Below, one piece after another: positions 4,806 through 5,297 of a DNA stretch of 5,297 nucleotides; position 1 is the stretch's first letter; each line of letters opens with the position of its first letter. The translations under genes were made by a program, and so were the position numbers. This stretch comes from an uncultured Erythrobacter sp. GTDB taxonomy: Bacteria; Pseudomonadota; Alphaproteobacteria; Sphingomonadales; Sphingomonadaceae. The notes beneath the pieces are model-generated. The model worked only from the letters and a program-made list of their open reading frames with translations. It was not told the origin of the DNA and did no database searches. Location: contig CAMYIQ010000022.1 of assembly GCA_947258465.1 (NCBI GenBank), positions 1-5,297 on the forward strand. Direction: 5' to 3'.

Positions 4806-5075
4806 ATGCAACTTGACGATCTGCTGCAGCGCTACTTTGCCACCACCGACCTCTCCGGGGTTGCCCCTGACACGTTGTCAGCCGGCATCGAGCATTGCCG
4901 GGTCGATCTCGGCCTCGAGGAGGACCGGGGCAAGCGCTTTGCACTGTGGTCATTCCTGCACATGTTCGGGTCCGCACCCGATCTCGACGTGGCGTTCGAA
5001 AGCGAGGAAGACCGGGAAGCAGCTCGCAACTTCATGGATCTCCTGGCGGCGTCGGAGGGCGATGAGGCAGGCTGA
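4806..5075 (+). CDS. Small conserved-hypothetical-type acidic protein, 89 aa
   Basis: I do not recognise a named domain. The sequence begins MQLDDLLQRYFATTDLSGVAPDTLSAGIEHCRVDLGLEEDRGKRFALWSFLHMFG and ends with an acidic stretch (SEEDREAARNFMDLLAASEGDEAG). It appears all-helical, soluble and acidic, without signal peptide or membrane segment. The central RGKRFALWSFLHMFGSAPDLDVAF (41-64) is the most family-like block. Short proteins of this look occur in sphingomonad mobile elements, from memory. ATG 4806 is preferred to the in-frame GTG at 4758: the added residues (LYHFCPIHPPLWAST) break the helical pattern and no ribosome site precedes the GTG. The ribosome site before ATG 4806 is also poor, so the start is less certain than elsewhere, or translation is weak or leaderless. 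It stands alone, with a structured leader for the next gene following its stop. Confidence 0.74.
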   Translation: MQLDDLLQRYFATTDLSGVAPDTLSAGIEHCRVDLGLEEDRGKRFALWSFLHMFGSAPDLDVAFESEEDREAARNFMDLLAASEGDEAG

Positions 5076-5297
5076 TTGCAGCGGGGTCTTGGCACCTTCA
5101 GACCCGCACCCGATACCCATCCGGCTTTTGTCGCGAACAGTCCTGAATCAGGTCAGCTGAGGACGGCAACCCGTTCCTTTCCGGCCGTGTTGGCAGCTGC
5201 GCTGCCTGCCCGCACCACCCGTCATGAACAGGTTTCCCTTCGGCCCTTCAGGCCTGCGGTGCAGTCCTCCCATGCCCTGATTCTTGAAGAATCAGGG
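5076..5297 (+). promoter_or_regulatory. Second structured leader, for a gene beyond the window
   Basis: The 222 bases after the last stop codon hold no supported gene but several hairpins. These include CCTGA/TCAGG (5142-5152), GGCAGC/GCTGCC (5192-5197 with 5201-5206) and GGCC/GGCC (5242-5245 with 5251-5254), ending in the perfect palindrome 5275-5297. The blocks GCAACCCG (5166-5173), GGCCGTGTTGGC (5183-5194), AGGTTTCCC (5230-5238) and GCGGTGC (5256-5262) appear in the same order as in the leader of the DUF2493 gene. The window stops at what is probably the edge of a ribosome site. No clear promoter was found. Confidence 0.5.
5275..5297. repeat. Perfect 23-bp palindromic hairpin at the window end
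   Basis: CCCTGATTCTT (5275-5285) and AAGAATCAGGG (5287-5297) are exact reverse complements around a single G (5286). Because of the one-base centre, an RNA hairpin would open a few pairs at the tip. The arms contain two GANTC sites (5279-5283 and 5289-5293), the CcrM methylation target in alphaproteobacteria. Its terminal GGG probably runs into the next gene's ribosome site. GAATCAGG also occurs at 5145-5152 and could pair with the left arm. Confidence 0.7.

Noticed and set aside
4204..4977. 257-aa minus-strand open frame spanning the DUF6915 gene end and intergenic DNA
   Set aside because: It crosses the intrinsic terminator and two supported plus-strand genes, has biased Arg/Ser/Pro composition and no recognisable domain.
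1..5297. CRISPR array, tRNA, rRNA, transposase or integrase
   Set aside because: No regularly spaced repeats, no cloverleaf-like segment or conserved rRNA sequence, and no recombinase motifs were seen on either strand.

Overview
The window looks like an accessory or mobile-element segment of a GC-rich alphaproteobacterium, most likely a sphingomonad (Sphingomonadales). This rests on strong G/C-ending codon use and on the gene families present: an ArdC-type anti-restriction protein, a ParST-type RES/Xre toxin-antitoxin pair, a DUF2493 (SLOG) protein, an AlpA-type regulator, DUF6878 and DUF6915 proteins, and two short conserved-hypothetical-type proteins. These families commonly travel on sphingomonad plasmids and integrative elements. 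There is no tRNA, rRNA, integrase, transposase or CRISPR array here. Family names come from recognising motifs by eye, not from a database search.

Layout. Bases 1-248 are the 3' end of an ardC-like gene, followed closely by a 142-aa protein of unknown function (260-688). An AT-rich island with paired CAATTG palindromes (about 679-720) is the probable promoter/operator of the toxin-antitoxin operon: antitoxin at 728-1105, RES toxin at 1077-1796 with a 29-bp overlap. A 276-bp non-coding leader rich in hairpins (1797-2072) precedes the DUF2493 gene (2073-3020). A small alpA-like regulator lies on the minus strand (3092-3286) and converges on it across a nested inverted repeat. The roughly 310-bp gap 3287-3596 holds a GAAC-N7-GAAC site that matches the alphaproteobacterial LexA/SOS box. 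It sits 5' of a tight two-gene operon, DUF6878 (3597-4055) and DUF6915 (4067-4489).

The gap 4490-4805 contains an intrinsic terminator that points to the minus strand, with an extended -10 promoter about 100 bp away on the same strand. Together they suggest an unannotated small RNA of about 100 nt. An 89-aa unknown protein follows (4806-5075). The window ends in a second structured leader (5076-5297) that stops exactly at the end of a perfect palindrome, presumably just before the next gene.

The most unusual content is non-coding. The 9-mer AGGTTTCCC occurs three times on the + strand, each time upstream of a gene start or presumed gene start. The leaders at 1797-2072 and 5076-5297 share several short blocks in the same order. 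Both end in a strong hairpin at, or probably at, the Shine-Dalgarno site, and both contain an upstream segment that could compete for one hairpin arm. This resembles a repeated cis-regulatory leader family. As a whole, the region reads as defence and stability cargo (anti-restriction, toxin-antitoxin, nucleotide-sensor-like SLOG) plus a possibly damage-responsive DUF6878-DUF6915 operon.
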